Source: Planococcus halocryophilus (GTDB taxonomy: Bacteria; Bacillota; Bacilli; Bacillales_A; Planococcaceae). Taken from it: a stretch of 64,000 nt of DNA. Position numbers and translations under genes: made by a program. Each line of letters opens with the position of its first letter. Position 1 is the first letter of the stretch. The notes under the pieces were generated by a model that ran no database searches, was not told the DNA's origin, and worked only from the letters and a program-made list of their open reading frames with translations. Positions 26,530-36,132 of the stretch are shown piece after piece. The stretch spans positions 186,001 through 250,000 of the forward strand of contig NZ_JAKVTG010000004.1 in assembly GCF_022489025.1 (NCBI RefSeq), written 5' to 3'.

Positions 26530-27587
26530 TTTTCTTTACAGCATTTGCAGACGTTCTTTTATATATTGCTTTTTCTTATTTAGCAGGCTTTGTTGTATTG
26601 CAATTTATACCGGAAAACCGAAAACCATTGTTATCTAGCTCTAAAGTTTTGCTGTTAATCAGCACTGCTAGTATAGTCTTGCTATCTTTTGTCCCTGTTT
26701 ATGAACTGGTTGTGTTTTTACAAAGCAGCCAAAGCCCAATCGAAGCGTATCAAACGGCGATTATGGAGTTTCGTATAGGACAAGGTTGGATGATTACTTT
26801 ATTGCTTAGCGTTATTTTAGCAATTACAATTTACTTGAACGGAAATCGATACATCCAAGCATTATATGTTTTACTCCTTATTTTAACTGTCGGATTTTAT
26901 AGTCACATTTCGACTATTGATCTATGGGTTGGTTTTGCTCTTCATTCGAGTCATATCCTTTTCATGTCGATTTGGACAGGCGTTTTGCTTCATGTCGCAT
27001 GGTTTGCAAAAAACGAAGCCAATTGGCGTCCTTTTTTAACATGGTTTACCCCACTGGCTGTAATCTGTGTTGCAGGTGTAATTGCTAGCGGGATTGTCAT
27101 TATGTTTTTTTTCGTAGCGCCTGCAGATTATGCAAATTCATGGGTCTTGCCTTATGGTCAGTTACTGTTGTTAAAGCATATCAGCATTATTCCAGTTCTT
27201 TTGGCGGCGATGATTAACGGATTTCTTAATAAGCAAAAAGAATTTCAAAAAACTTGGTTAAAAATTGAAAGTTTGCTGTTACTTTTTGTTTTTGTTTTCA
27301 CGGCTTTTATGAGTAAACAAGCACCACCTCATGACGTTAACGATACACTGCGGATCGAAGGTGGTGGCTGGCTTATTGATAAGCTATCGGGACCTTTCTA
27401 TATTCCCATCACTGCTGAGTTAGATGTGACATTAAACGGAACTTTACTAATGACGCTAAGTATTTTACTACTAATTGTCATGCTAGTAACTTTTTTCAAA
27501 AAAGCAAATGCTTGGTTTTCTCTCATTTTCAGTATTGGCTTTATTTGTTGCTTTTATATAGGGTTGATGATGAATCTCTCATTTTAA
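26526..27587 (+). CDS. copD: CopD-family copper membrane protein
   Basis: A 353-residue protein with about eight or nine membrane helices and conserved histidines in FALHSSHILFMSIWTGVLLH, the CopD signature. It is translationally coupled to copC through an ATGA overlap. In Bacillus the fused equivalent is YcnJ, a copper importer; here the two parts are separate genes. No CsoR or CopA gene is near. Confidence 0.9.
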   Translation: MIFFTAFADVLLYIAFSYLAGFVVLQFIPENRKPLLSSSKVLLLISTASIVLLSFVPVYELVVFLQSSQSPIEAYQTAIMEFRIGQGWMITLLLSVILAITIYLNGNRYIQALYVLLLILTVGFYSHISTIDLWVGFALHSSHILFMSIWTGVLLHVAWFAKNEANWRPFLTWFTPLAVICVAGVIASGIVIMFFFVAPADYANSWVLPYGQLLLLKHISIIPVLLAAMINGFLNKQKEFQKTWLKIESLLLLFVFVFTAFMSKQAPPHDVNDTLRIEGGGWLIDKLSGPFYIPITAELDVTLNGTLLMTLSILLLIVMLVTFFKKANAWFSLIFSIGFICCFYIGLMMNLSF

Positions 27588-27592
27588 TAAAG

Positions 27593-27623
27593 AACCAGCC
27601 AATCTTTTGAAGGTTGGTTTTTC
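27593..27623 (+). terminator. Terminator of the copCD operon
   Basis: An 8-bp stem with one G-T pair (27593-27600 with 27612-27619) followed by T residues. It lies just ahead of the ribosome site of the next gene, so separation may be partial. Confidence 0.7.
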
Positions 27624-27642
27624 TATAGGAAGGAGTGTGGGA

Positions 27643-28575
27643 ATGGAGCGTTTAAAAGGAGTTTCTATGATATTGGTTGGAGCTATCATGTGGGGAGCCA
27701 CAGGACCTTTAATGGAGTGGGTTATGAATAATTACGTTGTTTCGGTACCATTTATCATAACGTTGCGTCTAACGGTGGCGGGAGCTTTCTTACTCTTGTT
27801 CTTGAAGCTAAAAGGAGTCCGTATTACAGCTATTTTCCGCAATAAATTTTGGATTCGGCCATTGCTGATTTTTTCTTTGTTTGGCATGTTGGGTGCCCAA
27901 TACAGCTTTGTTGCAGCGATCGAAGCAAGTAACGCTGTAGTGGCCACATTAATGCAATTTCTAGCGCCGGTCTACATTATTGTCTTTGTTTCCATAACGC
28001 ATAAGAAATTACCACCTCTCTACCAAGTTGTTGGAATGTTAGGAACGTTGGCCGGTTTGTTTTTACTACTGACGAATGGAAAACCAGATCAACTGATTAT
28101 TAGCGGAGAAGCGTTATTTTGGGGAGTTCTGGTGGGGTTAGCTTTCACTTTTTATACGCTATATCCTGCGCGTCTTATGCAGGAGTGGGGCGTATTACTA
28201 ATTGTTGCATGGTCTATGCTTTTTGGCGGAATTTTCATAGGATTGATAAATCCATCCACATTTATTAATGAATTCGCGATTTTAGCAATACCTGCAGTCA
28301 GTGGTTCGATCTTAGGAATTATTATTTTTGGCACTGCCGCATTTGTATTGTTCCTTAGTAGTATGCGCTTTATTACACCCGTGGAGACAAGTATTTTGTC
28401 CTCTTTTGAACCATTGACGGCAATGGTCATCTCCATGTTTTGGTTTGGCCAAATCCTGTCTCCAGTTCAATTAGTGGGCGCACTGGCAATGTTAGTATTT
28501 GTTGGGTGGCTGTCCCTTGCTGGAAATCCAAAAAAGAAGAAAAAGAGAAGTAAAGTGCCTCAAGTTATCAACTAA
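27643..28575 (+). CDS. EamA/DMT-family transporter
   Basis: A 310-residue protein with ten membrane helices in two five-helix EamA repeats and a Lys-rich cytoplasmic C-terminus. The first repeat holds GAIMWGATGPLMEW and the second ends near SSFEPLTAMVISMFWFGQ. Such drug/metabolite transporters usually export amino acids or metabolites; the substrate is unknown. The ATG at 27643 has GGAAGGAGTG upstream and is preferred over an upstream frame start at 27607, which falls inside the preceding terminator. Confidence 0.88.
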   Translation: MERLKGVSMILVGAIMWGATGPLMEWVMNNYVVSVPFIITLRLTVAGAFLLLFLKLKGVRITAIFRNKFWIRPLLIFSLFGMLGAQYSFVAAIEASNAVVATLMQFLAPVYIIVFVSITHKKLPPLYQVVGMLGTLAGLFLLLTNGKPDQLIISGEALFWGVLVGLAFTFYTLYPARLMQEWGVLLIVAWSMLFGGIFIGLINPSTFINEFAILAIPAVSGSILGIIIFGTAAFVLFLSSMRFITPVETSILSSFEPLTAMVISMFWFGQILSPVQLVGALAMLVFVGWLSLAGNPKKKKKRSKVPQVIN

Positions 28576-28597
28576 AAAATAAAGATTTGAAGAAAAG

Positions 28598-28626
28598 CGA
28601 CACCTTATTCAGGTGTCGTTTTTTTT
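28598..28626 (+). terminator. Terminator of the EamA gene
   Basis: A 7-bp perfect GC-rich stem (28598-28604 with 28612-28618) and eight T residues. Confidence 0.92.
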
Positions 28627-28719
28627 GAATTGAGATAGAAATGCTATTCGATATCTGAAAATTGTGGCATACTATTTAGTACAAAGGTTCGGGTTTCGAA
28701 ACATTTAGGAGGCATGCTC

Positions 28720-30447
28720 ATGAAAACAGTTTTCTCTTATGCAAAACCATATAAATTTTATATTGTGATTGCACTTATTTTAATGCTGTTAGAGCTAATG
28801 GTAGAGTTAATGCAACCGTTAGTTATTGCAAGTATCATCGACAAAGGAATTGTCGCAAGAGACCAAGACGTCATCATCCAATTAGGGATTGTCCTTATGG
28901 CTCTTTCGGTAATAGCTTTTATTTCAGGAATCGTCAATTCCTATTTTGCAGCTCACGCATCTCAAAATTTTTCATTTGATTTGCGGCAAGCTGTTTATGG
29001 GAAAATCCAGTCTTTTTCATTGGCGATGTTCAATAAGTTTCCAGCGTCCGGACTTATTACAAGGCTAACAAGTGATGTGACATTGGTTCAACAAGTGTTG
29101 TACATGGGCTTACGAATTATGTTGCGGGCACCACTACTAGTTGTGGGAAGTATGATTATGGCATTTGTGGTCAATCCAAAATTGGCTTTATATTTAGTGA
29201 TTGTCTTTCCATTTTTGCTCGCATTTTTATATATCATGGTTAAAAAAGGCGTCTCGTATTTTGGCTTTGTTCAAAAAAGACTCGATCGCGTCAACCGAAT
29301 TGTCCAAGAAAACCTTCAAGCTGTACGCTTGATCAAAGCATATTTGCGTGGGAAATACGAAGCAAACCGTTTTTCTGAAGTCGCTGGAGATTTAAAAATG
29401 GATACTGTTAAAGCATTTCGGATTATGGAAATTATTTTGCCGATTTTATTATTTGGAATGAACGTTTCGTTGCTCGCAGTTTTGTGGTTTGGTGCTTTTG
29501 AAATTCGAGCAGGGGGAGCGCAAATTGGTGAATTGGTCGCAATCGTCAACTACGCGATGCGCATGACTGGTGCTTTCTCTATGTTTTCATTTATCATCAT
29601 GATTTTTGCACGAGCGAAAGCATCTTCTGAACGCCTAGAAGAAGTGCTACTTGCAGATGATGGGCATGAGCAAGAAGACGTGGGAGAAAAAGAGGCTATT
29701 CAATTAGGAGAAGTTCGTTTTGACAAAGTGTCCTTTACGTATCCTGGTACAGATGAACCGGTATTAAAAAACATTTCCTTCGAATTAAAACCAAATGAAA
29801 AACTAGCAATTATGGGAGCGACCGGATCCGGGAAATCTACTTTACTGCAATTGCTGCCACGTTTTTATGATGCAACAAAAGGTACCGTTTCTTTACATGG
29901 CCGTGATGTGAACGAATGGTCAATGCGTGAACTGCGGAAAACGATTGGTATTGTTCCTCAACAATCGCTTCTTTTCACAGGAACGATTTCCAATAACCTA
30001 TCTTGGGGGAAAGATGAAGTCGTCCAAGACGAGCTAGCGGATGCCGCGATTAAAGCGCAAATTCATGAAACTGTTGAGCGTTTTCCGAAAGGTTATTACA
30101 CACGTGTTGGTCAAAAAGGTGTGAATTTATCAGGTGGGCAAAAGCAACGCTTATCCATTGCACGAGCTTTAGTTCGCAATCCGTCAATTTTAATTTTAGA
30201 CGATAGCACCAGTGCGTTAGATGTTAAAACAGAAGGTGCATTGTGGGAAGAACTCGAACATGAACATGCGACTATGCTTGTGGTTACGCAAAAAATTCGA
30301 ACAGCGATGAGAGCCGATCGAATTATATTGCTAGAAGATGGACAGATATCTGCGTATGGTACGCACGAACAACTCGTGCATAATTCAGAACTGTATCGTC
30401 AAATTGCAATGTCTCAACAAGAAGAGGAGGTTGATGAATATGTTTGA
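28720..30447 (+). CDS. Heterodimeric ABC exporter, degenerate-site subunit (BmrC/YheI-like)
   Basis: A 575-residue half-transporter with six membrane helices (to about 310) and a C-terminal ATPase domain. Walker A (GATGSGKST) and signature (LSGGQ) are intact, but the residue after Walker B is Asp (LILDDSTSALD) and the switch histidine is Gln (VVTQKIRT). This pairs with a partner whose signature is degenerate, so one of the two ATP sites is non-hydrolytic, as in BmrC/BmrD. The ATG at 28720 has AGGAGG seven bases before it; the ATG at 28714 is too close. The partner gene overlaps its end by 8 bases. Multidrug or peptide export is likely. Confidence 0.9.
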   Translation: MKTVFSYAKPYKFYIVIALILMLLELMVELMQPLVIASIIDKGIVARDQDVIIQLGIVLMALSVIAFISGIVNSYFAAHASQNFSFDLRQAVYGKIQSFSLAMFNKFPASGLITRLTSDVTLVQQVLYMGLRIMLRAPLLVVGSMIMAFVVNPKLALYLVIVFPFLLAFLYIMVKKGVSYFGFVQKRLDRVNRIVQENLQAVRLIKAYLRGKYEANRFSEVAGDLKMDTVKAFRIMEIILPILLFGMNVSLLAVLWFGAFEIRAGGAQIGELVAIVNYAMRMTGAFSMFSFIIMIFARAKASSERLEEVLLADDGHEQEDVGEKEAIQLGEVRFDKVSFTYPGTDEPVLKNISFELKPNEKLAIMGATGSGKSTLLQLLPRFYDATKGTVSLHGRDVNEWSMRELRKTIGIVPQQSLLFTGTISNNLSWGKDEVVQDELADAAIKAQIHETVERFPKGYYTRVGQKGVNLSGGQKQRLSIARALVRNPSILILDDSTSALDVKTEGALWEELEHEHATMLVVTQKIRTAMRADRIILLEDGQISAYGTHEQLVHNSELYRQIAMSQQEEEVDEYV

Positions 30448-32263
30448 TGCCATCCGCCGACCATTTGGCCATGAACCCATTTTGACTAAGGAAGATTTAA
30501 TAAAAAAGAAAGATAAAAAAGACGAACGTGCGCAAAATTGGAAATCAACACTACTCAAAATTTGGAAATTAGTCGATGAGCAACGTTTTTTATTGATTGT
30601 CGTTTTAGCACTCGTATTTGTCAGCTCCGCAATGGCATTGCTTGGACCGTATTTAATCGGTTTTATCATTGATGAGTATATTGTTCCGCAAAACTTTAAT
30701 GGTATGGGAATTGTCATCCTCTGGCTAATTGTCGTCTATATTGTCCATTCTGCTTCTTTGTATTTGCAAAATTTTTGGATGGTTGGGATTGCCCAACAAG
30801 TGATTTACCGTTTACGGACACGGCTTTTTTCACATCTTCAACGATTGCCTGTGACATTTTTCGATAAGCGGCAGCACGGTGAGTTGATGAGTCGCATGAC
30901 CAATGATATTGAAAACGTCTCTTCTACATTGAATACATCTTTCATTCAAGTGTTTTCAAGTATATTAACTTTAACAGGTACAGCGATCGTCATGTTGACA
31001 CTGAGTCCGTTGTTGACTTTATTAACGTTAATTATTATTCCACTCATGTATGTATCCATCCAATGGATTACAAAACGTACGAGTAGACTGTATAAAGAAC
31101 AACAAAAAGCCATTGGTGAATTGAATGGCATGATTGAAGAAACCATTTCTGGCCAAAAAATTGTGAAAGCTTTTTCACAAGAACCGCGTGTGATGGAAGA
31201 GTTTCGCGAAAAAAGTGAAAACCTTCGACAGGCAGGATTTTGGGCGTGGACCTATGCTGGTTTTATACCAAAAGTCATGAATTTTCTAAATAACGGAAGC
31301 TTTGCAATTGTCGCGGGTGTCGGTGGGATCCTCGCTTTGAATGGCTCGGTGTCCATTGGCGTTATCGTTATTTTTACGGAGTATTCACGCCAATTCACAC
31401 GTCCTCTAAATGATTTAGCGAACCAGTTTAATACGGTATTGTCAGCTATTGCAGGGGCGGAACGCGTTTTTGCCATTATGGATGAAACGGAAGAAAAAGA
31501 TGATCAAGTGTTGAATGTTGAAAAAGAATTGAAAGGTGAAGTGGTTTTCGACCAGGTTTCATTTAAATACGAAGGGGCAGAAGAAGACTGGACTATTCAC
31601 GATGTTAGTTTCACGGTTGGCATTGGTCAAACAACGGCATTAGTTGGAGCAACCGGAGCGGGAAAAACAACCATCATGCAATTATTGGCACGTTTTTATG
31701 ACGCCAATAGAGGGGAGATTCGGTTGGATGGTTTGCCGATTGCTTCCATGCCACGTGAAACATTGCGTAAACAAATTGCTTTTGTGCTACAAGATCCATT
31801 CTTGTTCGAAGCGACAGTTAGTGAAAATATTCGATACGGTAAACTAGACGCAACGGATGAAGAAGTGATAGAGGCTGCAAAAGGTGCTAACGCACATGAA
31901 TTTATCGAAAAGCTACCAAATGGTTACGATACGATTCTTACAGGCGATGGTTCGATGATTAGTCAAGGTCAGAAGCAACTGCTGTCTATTGCACGCGCAC
32001 TTATCGCAGATCCGGTTATTCTATTGCTAGACGAAGCGACGAGTAGCATCGATACGGTCACAGAATTGAAAATCCAAGAAGCATTAGAACGACTTATGGC
32101 AGGGCGGACAAGTTTCGTTATCGCGCATCGACTGAATACTATTCGAAAAGCTGATTTGGTGCTTGTGATGGAGATGGGGAAATTAGTAGAGTCTGGTACG
32201 CAGCAACAACTACTAGATAAAAAAGGGATTTACGCTACCATGCTAGCTGAAGCTAAATTATAA
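30440..32263 (+). CDS. Heterodimeric ABC exporter, catalytic subunit (BmrD/YheH-like)
   Basis: A 607-residue half-transporter with an extra charged N-terminal segment (about 1-40), six membrane helices and an ATPase domain. Walker A (GATGAGKTT), Walker B with the catalytic Glu (LLLDEATSSID) and switch His (IAHRLNT) are intact, but the signature motif reads ISQGQ rather than LSGGQ. That loop faces the defective site of the partner, so both halves agree. The ATG at 30440 lies nine bases after AGAGGAGG inside the end of the partner gene; a long upstream extension of the frame is out of register with the true partner and is not used. Confidence 0.9.
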   Translation: MFDAIRRPFGHEPILTKEDLIKKKDKKDERAQNWKSTLLKIWKLVDEQRFLLIVVLALVFVSSAMALLGPYLIGFIIDEYIVPQNFNGMGIVILWLIVVYIVHSASLYLQNFWMVGIAQQVIYRLRTRLFSHLQRLPVTFFDKRQHGELMSRMTNDIENVSSTLNTSFIQVFSSILTLTGTAIVMLTLSPLLTLLTLIIIPLMYVSIQWITKRTSRLYKEQQKAIGELNGMIEETISGQKIVKAFSQEPRVMEEFREKSENLRQAGFWAWTYAGFIPKVMNFLNNGSFAIVAGVGGILALNGSVSIGVIVIFTEYSRQFTRPLNDLANQFNTVLSAIAGAERVFAIMDETEEKDDQVLNVEKELKGEVVFDQVSFKYEGAEEDWTIHDVSFTVGIGQTTALVGATGAGKTTIMQLLARFYDANRGEIRLDGLPIASMPRETLRKQIAFVLQDPFLFEATVSENIRYGKLDATDEEVIEAAKGANAHEFIEKLPNGYDTILTGDGSMISQGQKQLLSIARALIADPVILLLDEATSSIDTVTELKIQEALERLMAGRTSFVIAHRLNTIRKADLVLVMEMGKLVESGTQQQLLDKKGIYATMLAEAKL

Positions 32264-32267
32264 TATG

Positions 32268-32302
32268 AGGTCTGTTCCAGTTTATATGGAACGGACCTTT
32301 TT
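32268..32302 (+). terminator. Terminator of the ABC exporter operon
   Basis: A 12-bp stem with one mispair (32268-32279 with 32287-32298) followed by T residues. Confidence 0.9.
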
Positions 32303-32418
32303 CTTTATTTTCTTAGCGCCACTCTTTCATGCGGTATGATAGGATAAAAATACCGAATGATTTTAACGTGTAGATAAAAACGTATTCGAACAAGATCAAG
32401 TTAATAGGAGGTAGCAAA

Positions 32419-33264
32419 ATGGATTTATCTTTATCAATCAGTTCATTTCCGATAGATGAGCAAACAGTTAACGATATGACAGAATTGCTAGTAGGGCTAT
32501 CCGCTGAATCTAAAACAGTGCTGCATCCGTCTCTTTGGAGAGGAGCGGATTCAAGAGGATTTGCGGTACTTGCTTATACAGAACAAGATGAATTAATCGG
32601 TTTTGCATCAGCGGCAGATATGGTGGGGTTGCATCATTACGAATGGTCACTATATGTCCATCCAGATTACAGACGTTTGTCACTTGGCACGGCTTTAGCA
32701 GATGGCATTTCGCATGGCTTAGCGCAACGTCAGGCAGAAAGTGAATTAGTAGCGTTTGTTAATGATGTTGAAATTTCAGGTTTCATGGAGAGTTTAGCGT
32801 ACGATCTTGATTTTCATGAAATTCTTCTGTCAGCAGAACCGTTATCAAAAAGCGAACTGCCGAATGATTTAACAATCGCTCCTTTCGCAGGACAAGCTGA
32901 AAAATTAACTGAGCTATTAACATCTGCATTTGATGACACGATTTTACCGATTTTAGAACATAATATGGTGGACCCCGAAAGAGAGATATGGCTGCTTCAA
33001 AAAGATCAACAACTGCTCGCAACGGCCACACTCGTTGAAGAAGAGAAAGTTTTATGGATTACCGCATTTGCAGTTCACCCGGATCATCAAGGCAAAGGGT
33101 ATGGCAAACAACTACTGAAATGGTGCCGAGAATTGGCACATGAACGCGCACTAAATTCGGTGTATCTTGATGTTGAAACGGATAACCAAGCATTGCACGT
33201 ATACGAGAAATCTGGATTTGTCCGAATACAAACCGTTTCTTATTGGAAGTCTAAAACGGATTGA
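32419..33264 (+). CDS. Protein with two tandem GNAT acetyltransferase domains
   Basis: A 281-residue protein in which two GNAT folds can be traced. The first (about 10-140) has the acetyl-CoA loop region SLYVHPDYRRLSLGTALA; the second (about 150-281) has AVHPDHQGKGYGKQLLKW and ends with the usual VYEKSGFVRIQ strand. The second domain has the complete Q/RxxGxG/A pyrophosphate loop (QGKGYG); the first is less canonical and may be structural. Substrate unknown. An AGGAGG site supports the start. Confidence 0.85.
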   Translation: MDLSLSISSFPIDEQTVNDMTELLVGLSAESKTVLHPSLWRGADSRGFAVLAYTEQDELIGFASAADMVGLHHYEWSLYVHPDYRRLSLGTALADGISHGLAQRQAESELVAFVNDVEISGFMESLAYDLDFHEILLSAEPLSKSELPNDLTIAPFAGQAEKLTELLTSAFDDTILPILEHNMVDPEREIWLLQKDQQLLATATLVEEEKVLWITAFAVHPDHQGKGYGKQLLKWCRELAHERALNSVYLDVETDNQALHVYEKSGFVRIQTVSYWKSKTD

Positions 33265-33364
33265 TCAAACCAAACTAGTATTGATTAAACAAAATGAACC
33301 GTATGCAGAATAGGTAAAAGTGAGATTAGCAGAGGCAAAGCCGAGGTTAAACGGAGTGACATTA

Positions 33365-34219
33365 ATGAACAACTACGAAAATGGTCAAAATATCGCTGCA
33401 GCAACAGAAAAAAACATTCGTACTGATTTTAAAGAAAGCATGACGTATGGTGATTATCTTCATCTAGATAAGCTATTAACTGCACAGGACGGTGTTAGCG
33501 GACATCACGATGAAACTTTATTCATCATCATTCACCAAGTATCAGAACTATGGATGAAGTTGATTTTGCATGAGCTGCAATCGGCAATTGATCACATTGA
33601 AAAAGACGATCTTCAGCCCGCGTTCAAGCAATTGGCAAGAGTATCGCGCATTCAGTCACAAATTATTCAAGGCTGGGATGTCTTGTCGACATTAACACCT
33701 GCAGAGTATATGGAATTCCGTGATGATTTAGGAAATGCTAGTGGATTTCAATCTTATCAATACCGAATGATTGAATTTGCGCTTGGCTATAAAACAAAAC
33801 ATGTCTTGAAAATTTATGAAAAAGATGCCCCGCTTCACGCAGAATTGGAGAAAGCATTTAATGCACCTGGTCTGTATGACGCAGCGATTCAAAAACTGGC
33901 GAGAAGTGGATTTACTATTGATAAAGACGTTTTAGAGCGAGACGTTAGCATGGTTTATGAATCCAATGAAAGTGTCCGTGAAGCTTGGAAAACCGTTTAC
34001 CGTGATGTAGATACGTATTGGGAGCTGTATCAACTAGCAGAAAAGCTAGTGGACATTGAAGATTGGCTTCAACAATGGCGTTTCCGTCACATGAAAACAG
34101 TAGAGCGGATTATCGGATTTAAGCAAGGAACGGGCGGCTCTTCTGGCGTGAATTATTTGAAAAAAGTGCTTGATCAATATTTCTTCCCGGAACTATGGGA
34201 AATACGAACGGATATTTAG
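33365..34219 (+). CDS. kynA: Tryptophan 2,3-dioxygenase
   Basis: A 284-residue haem dioxygenase. Landmarks of the family are all present: [14 protein letters not shown] with the active-site His57, the substrate-binding Arg119 in [21 protein letters not shown], the haem ligand His242 in [24 protein letters not shown]. It opens tryptophan to N-formylkynurenine. The ATG at 33365 has GGAGTGA; an upstream frame start at 33320 lacks a site. Kynurenine formamidase and kynureninase genes are not adjacent, so the rest of the pathway, if present, lies elsewhere. The next gene starts 10 bases after the stop. Confidence 0.93.
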   Translation: MNNYENGQNIAAATEKNIRTDFKESMTYGDYLHLDKLLTAQDGVSGHHDETLFIIIHQVSELWMKLILHELQSAIDHIEKDDLQPAFKQLARVSRIQSQIIQGWDVLSTLTPAEYMEFRDDLGNASGFQSYQYRMIEFALGYKTKHVLKIYEKDAPLHAELEKAFNAPGLYDAAIQKLARSGFTIDKDVLERDVSMVYESNESVREAWKTVYRDVDTYWELYQLAEKLVDIEDWLQQWRFRHMKTVERIIGFKQGTGGSSGVNYLKKVLDQYFFPELWEIRTDI

Positions 34220-34229
34220 GAGGGGTTTT

Positions 34230-34943
34230 GTGAAAATTTATGCTCATAGAGGTTGCTCGGGGTCATACCCTGAAAATACACTAGCAGCCTTTCGTGCAGC
34301 GGCAGAATTGCCAATTACTGGTGTGGAAATTGATGTTCACTTAACTAAAGATGGTGAAATTGTCGTTATGCACGATGAAAAAGTGAATCGGACAACTAAT
34401 GGAAAAGGCTATGTAAAAGAATTAACATTAAAAGAGTTAAAACAACTAGATTGTGGTTCCTGGTATTCTGAAGAATGGAGCGAGGAAAGGATTCCTACGC
34501 TAGATGAAGTATTCGATGTATTTGAAAATACCAACCATCGTTTAAACATCGAAATAAAATCAGATGTCTTTCCGTACGATGGCTTGGCTGATAAGGTAAT
34601 CGACTTGGCTGCAAAGCGCGGGTTTAGAAATCGAATCTTACTGTCCTCTTTTAATCACGAAGATATTCAATCTGTCGTACAAGGCAAACAAGTGGAAAGT
34701 GCTATTTTAACCTTTGAAGTGCTAGTAGATGTCTATGATTATGCACGCGTCATTGGGACAAAGCGAATTCATGTTTCTTTGCCATCAGCTTTTAGAAAAA
34801 TGACAACTGACGCTTTGCGAAAAGGCGCCATTGTTTATGTTTACACGGTCAATGACGTTAATTATGCAGAAGAACTACAAAGAATTGGTGTTCATGGCAT
34901 CTTTACAGATTATCCAGAAAAAATGCTGGCACATTTCGCATAG
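34230..34943 (+). CDS. Glycerophosphodiester phosphodiesterase
   Basis: A 237-residue GDPD TIM barrel without signal peptide. The catalytic set is visible: AHRG at the start, then E and D of EIDVHLTKDG, and VMHDEKVNRTTNG. It hydrolyses glycerophosphodiesters to glycerol 3-phosphate plus an alcohol in the cytoplasm. The start is GTG at 34230, four bases after AGGAGGGG, giving the canonical KIYAHRG beginning; a longer frame reaches back into kynA and is spurious. It is cotranscribed with kynA, although no functional link is evident. Confidence 0.9.
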   Translation: MKIYAHRGCSGSYPENTLAAFRAAAELPITGVEIDVHLTKDGEIVVMHDEKVNRTTNGKGYVKELTLKELKQLDCGSWYSEEWSEERIPTLDEVFDVFENTNHRLNIEIKSDVFPYDGLADKVIDLAAKRGFRNRILLSSFNHEDIQSVVQGKQVESAILTFEVLVDVYDYARVIGTKRIHVSLPSAFRKMTTDALRKGAIVYVYTVNDVNYAEELQRIGVHGIFTDYPEKMLAHFA

Positions 34944-34944
34944 A

Positions 34945-34976
34945 AAAGACGCGTCGAGTTTCCGACGCGTCTTTTT
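34945..34976. terminator. Bidirectional terminator
   Basis: A perfect stem of about 13 bp (34945-34957 with 34964-34976) with A and T runs lies between convergent genes. Confidence 0.93.
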
Positions 34977-34979
34977 GTT

Positions 34980-35999
34980 TTACCATTTCGCATAATAATC
35001 ATCGATAGAACCAAGAAGCTGTGTAATCTTCAGCTTTTTACCATCAGAATAACGAACATAGCCATTATAGTAGCCGAATAATTGATGGATTTCTGATTTG
35101 ATAAGGCGGACATCGGTTTTTGATGTGCGCTCAAAAAAGGGAGAGAAAGTCAGTCTAACATCATCAGAGAATTTGCTATGAATCAGCCACGGTTTTTTAT
35201 AATTTTCCCGGTCGTAATGAAACAAAACATCTTCATGAATCTTTGTCATTTTACCATTAACGAAAAAAGCGTTTTCTGTCATGCCAGTGCCATCGGTCCA
35301 TTTTCCACCTAAATTTAAACCAATCACTTTTCCAAGCGAACGCTGCGAAGCCATGGCCCAATTCCAATGAGATTCTCGTGGCAAAACGCCTCGCCCATAG
35401 TCTAATACGGCAAAACTATCGACTTTCTCAAACTCAAAACGTTGGGTGCCGATTTTTACCATGCCACTTACAGGAAGAGAGTTATGCTTAGCGGAAAATT
35501 GGAAGGTTTGACGATTCCAAGGAACAACGACATTTAAAGATTCGTGATCTGGAGGGTGAGAAATGACCAGTATGGCTTCTAAATCCTCACCATCAAATTC
35601 TTTTACACTAACAGTTAAATGTGTGGCGTCTTGACTATATACAGATTCGATTGTCATTGTATCACTTCGGAAGTAGCAAGGATCCAATACGTTTTCGGAT
35701 AGTTTCACATGTCTCGTAAATGGAAGCACAACGGTTTTCTCATAAAAACGTTGCGTCTCATAATTTAAGAAATAAACAAAACAGACGGTCGCATAGTCTA
35801 AGTGAGAAATGGTGGCCGAAAACAAAATTTCATCTCCAAATACGCACCAATAATTCCACTTCTTTTTACGCATAAAGTTTCCACGCAAATTGCTTTCTAC
35901 CAATGGCTGCTTGGCATACCCAATAGCATTCGGATTTAATTGGCCTTTTGCATCACAAAGTTTTACAAATTCAGTAAGCTCTCGTTCAACATGTTGCAT
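34980..35999 (-). CDS. DUF2804 family protein
   Basis: A 339-residue soluble protein recognised by the DUF2804 pattern: a Trp/Phe-rich N-terminal half (KKKWNYWCVFGDEILFSATI) and the conserved AVLDYGRGVLPRESHWNWAMA segment near residue 220. The predicted fold is nearly all beta strand, like lipocalin or carotenoid hydratase-like barrels. Function is unknown. The ATG at 35999 follows GTGAGGTGG at good spacing; the ATG at 36008 does not. Monocistronic on the minus strand. Confidence 0.85.
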   Translation of the reverse strand: MQHVERELTEFVKLCDAKGQLNPNAIGYAKQPLVESNLRGNFMRKKKWNYWCVFGDEILFSATISHLDYATVCFVYFLNYETQRFYEKTVVLPFTRHVKLSENVLDPCYFRSDTMTIESVYSQDATHLTVSVKEFDGEDLEAILVISHPPDHESLNVVVPWNRQTFQFSAKHNSLPVSGMVKIGTQRFEFEKVDSFAVLDYGRGVLPRESHWNWAMASQRSLGKVIGLNLGGKWTDGTGMTENAFFVNGKMTKIHEDVLFHYDRENYKKPWLIHSKFSDDVRLTFSPFFERTSKTDVRLIKSEIHQLFGYYNGYVRYSDGKKLKITQLLGSIDDYYAKW

Positions 36000-36132
36000 T
36001 AAATCCACCTCACGGTTAATCTTCTCCTCTTATTGTATCAGAACAAAACGAGAATATCCGTTGGGACCATTGTATTCGTGCTGAAAGTCTGAAAAATAAA
36101 ATAAGTGATATGTCTTAAGTCTCTAATATGTG

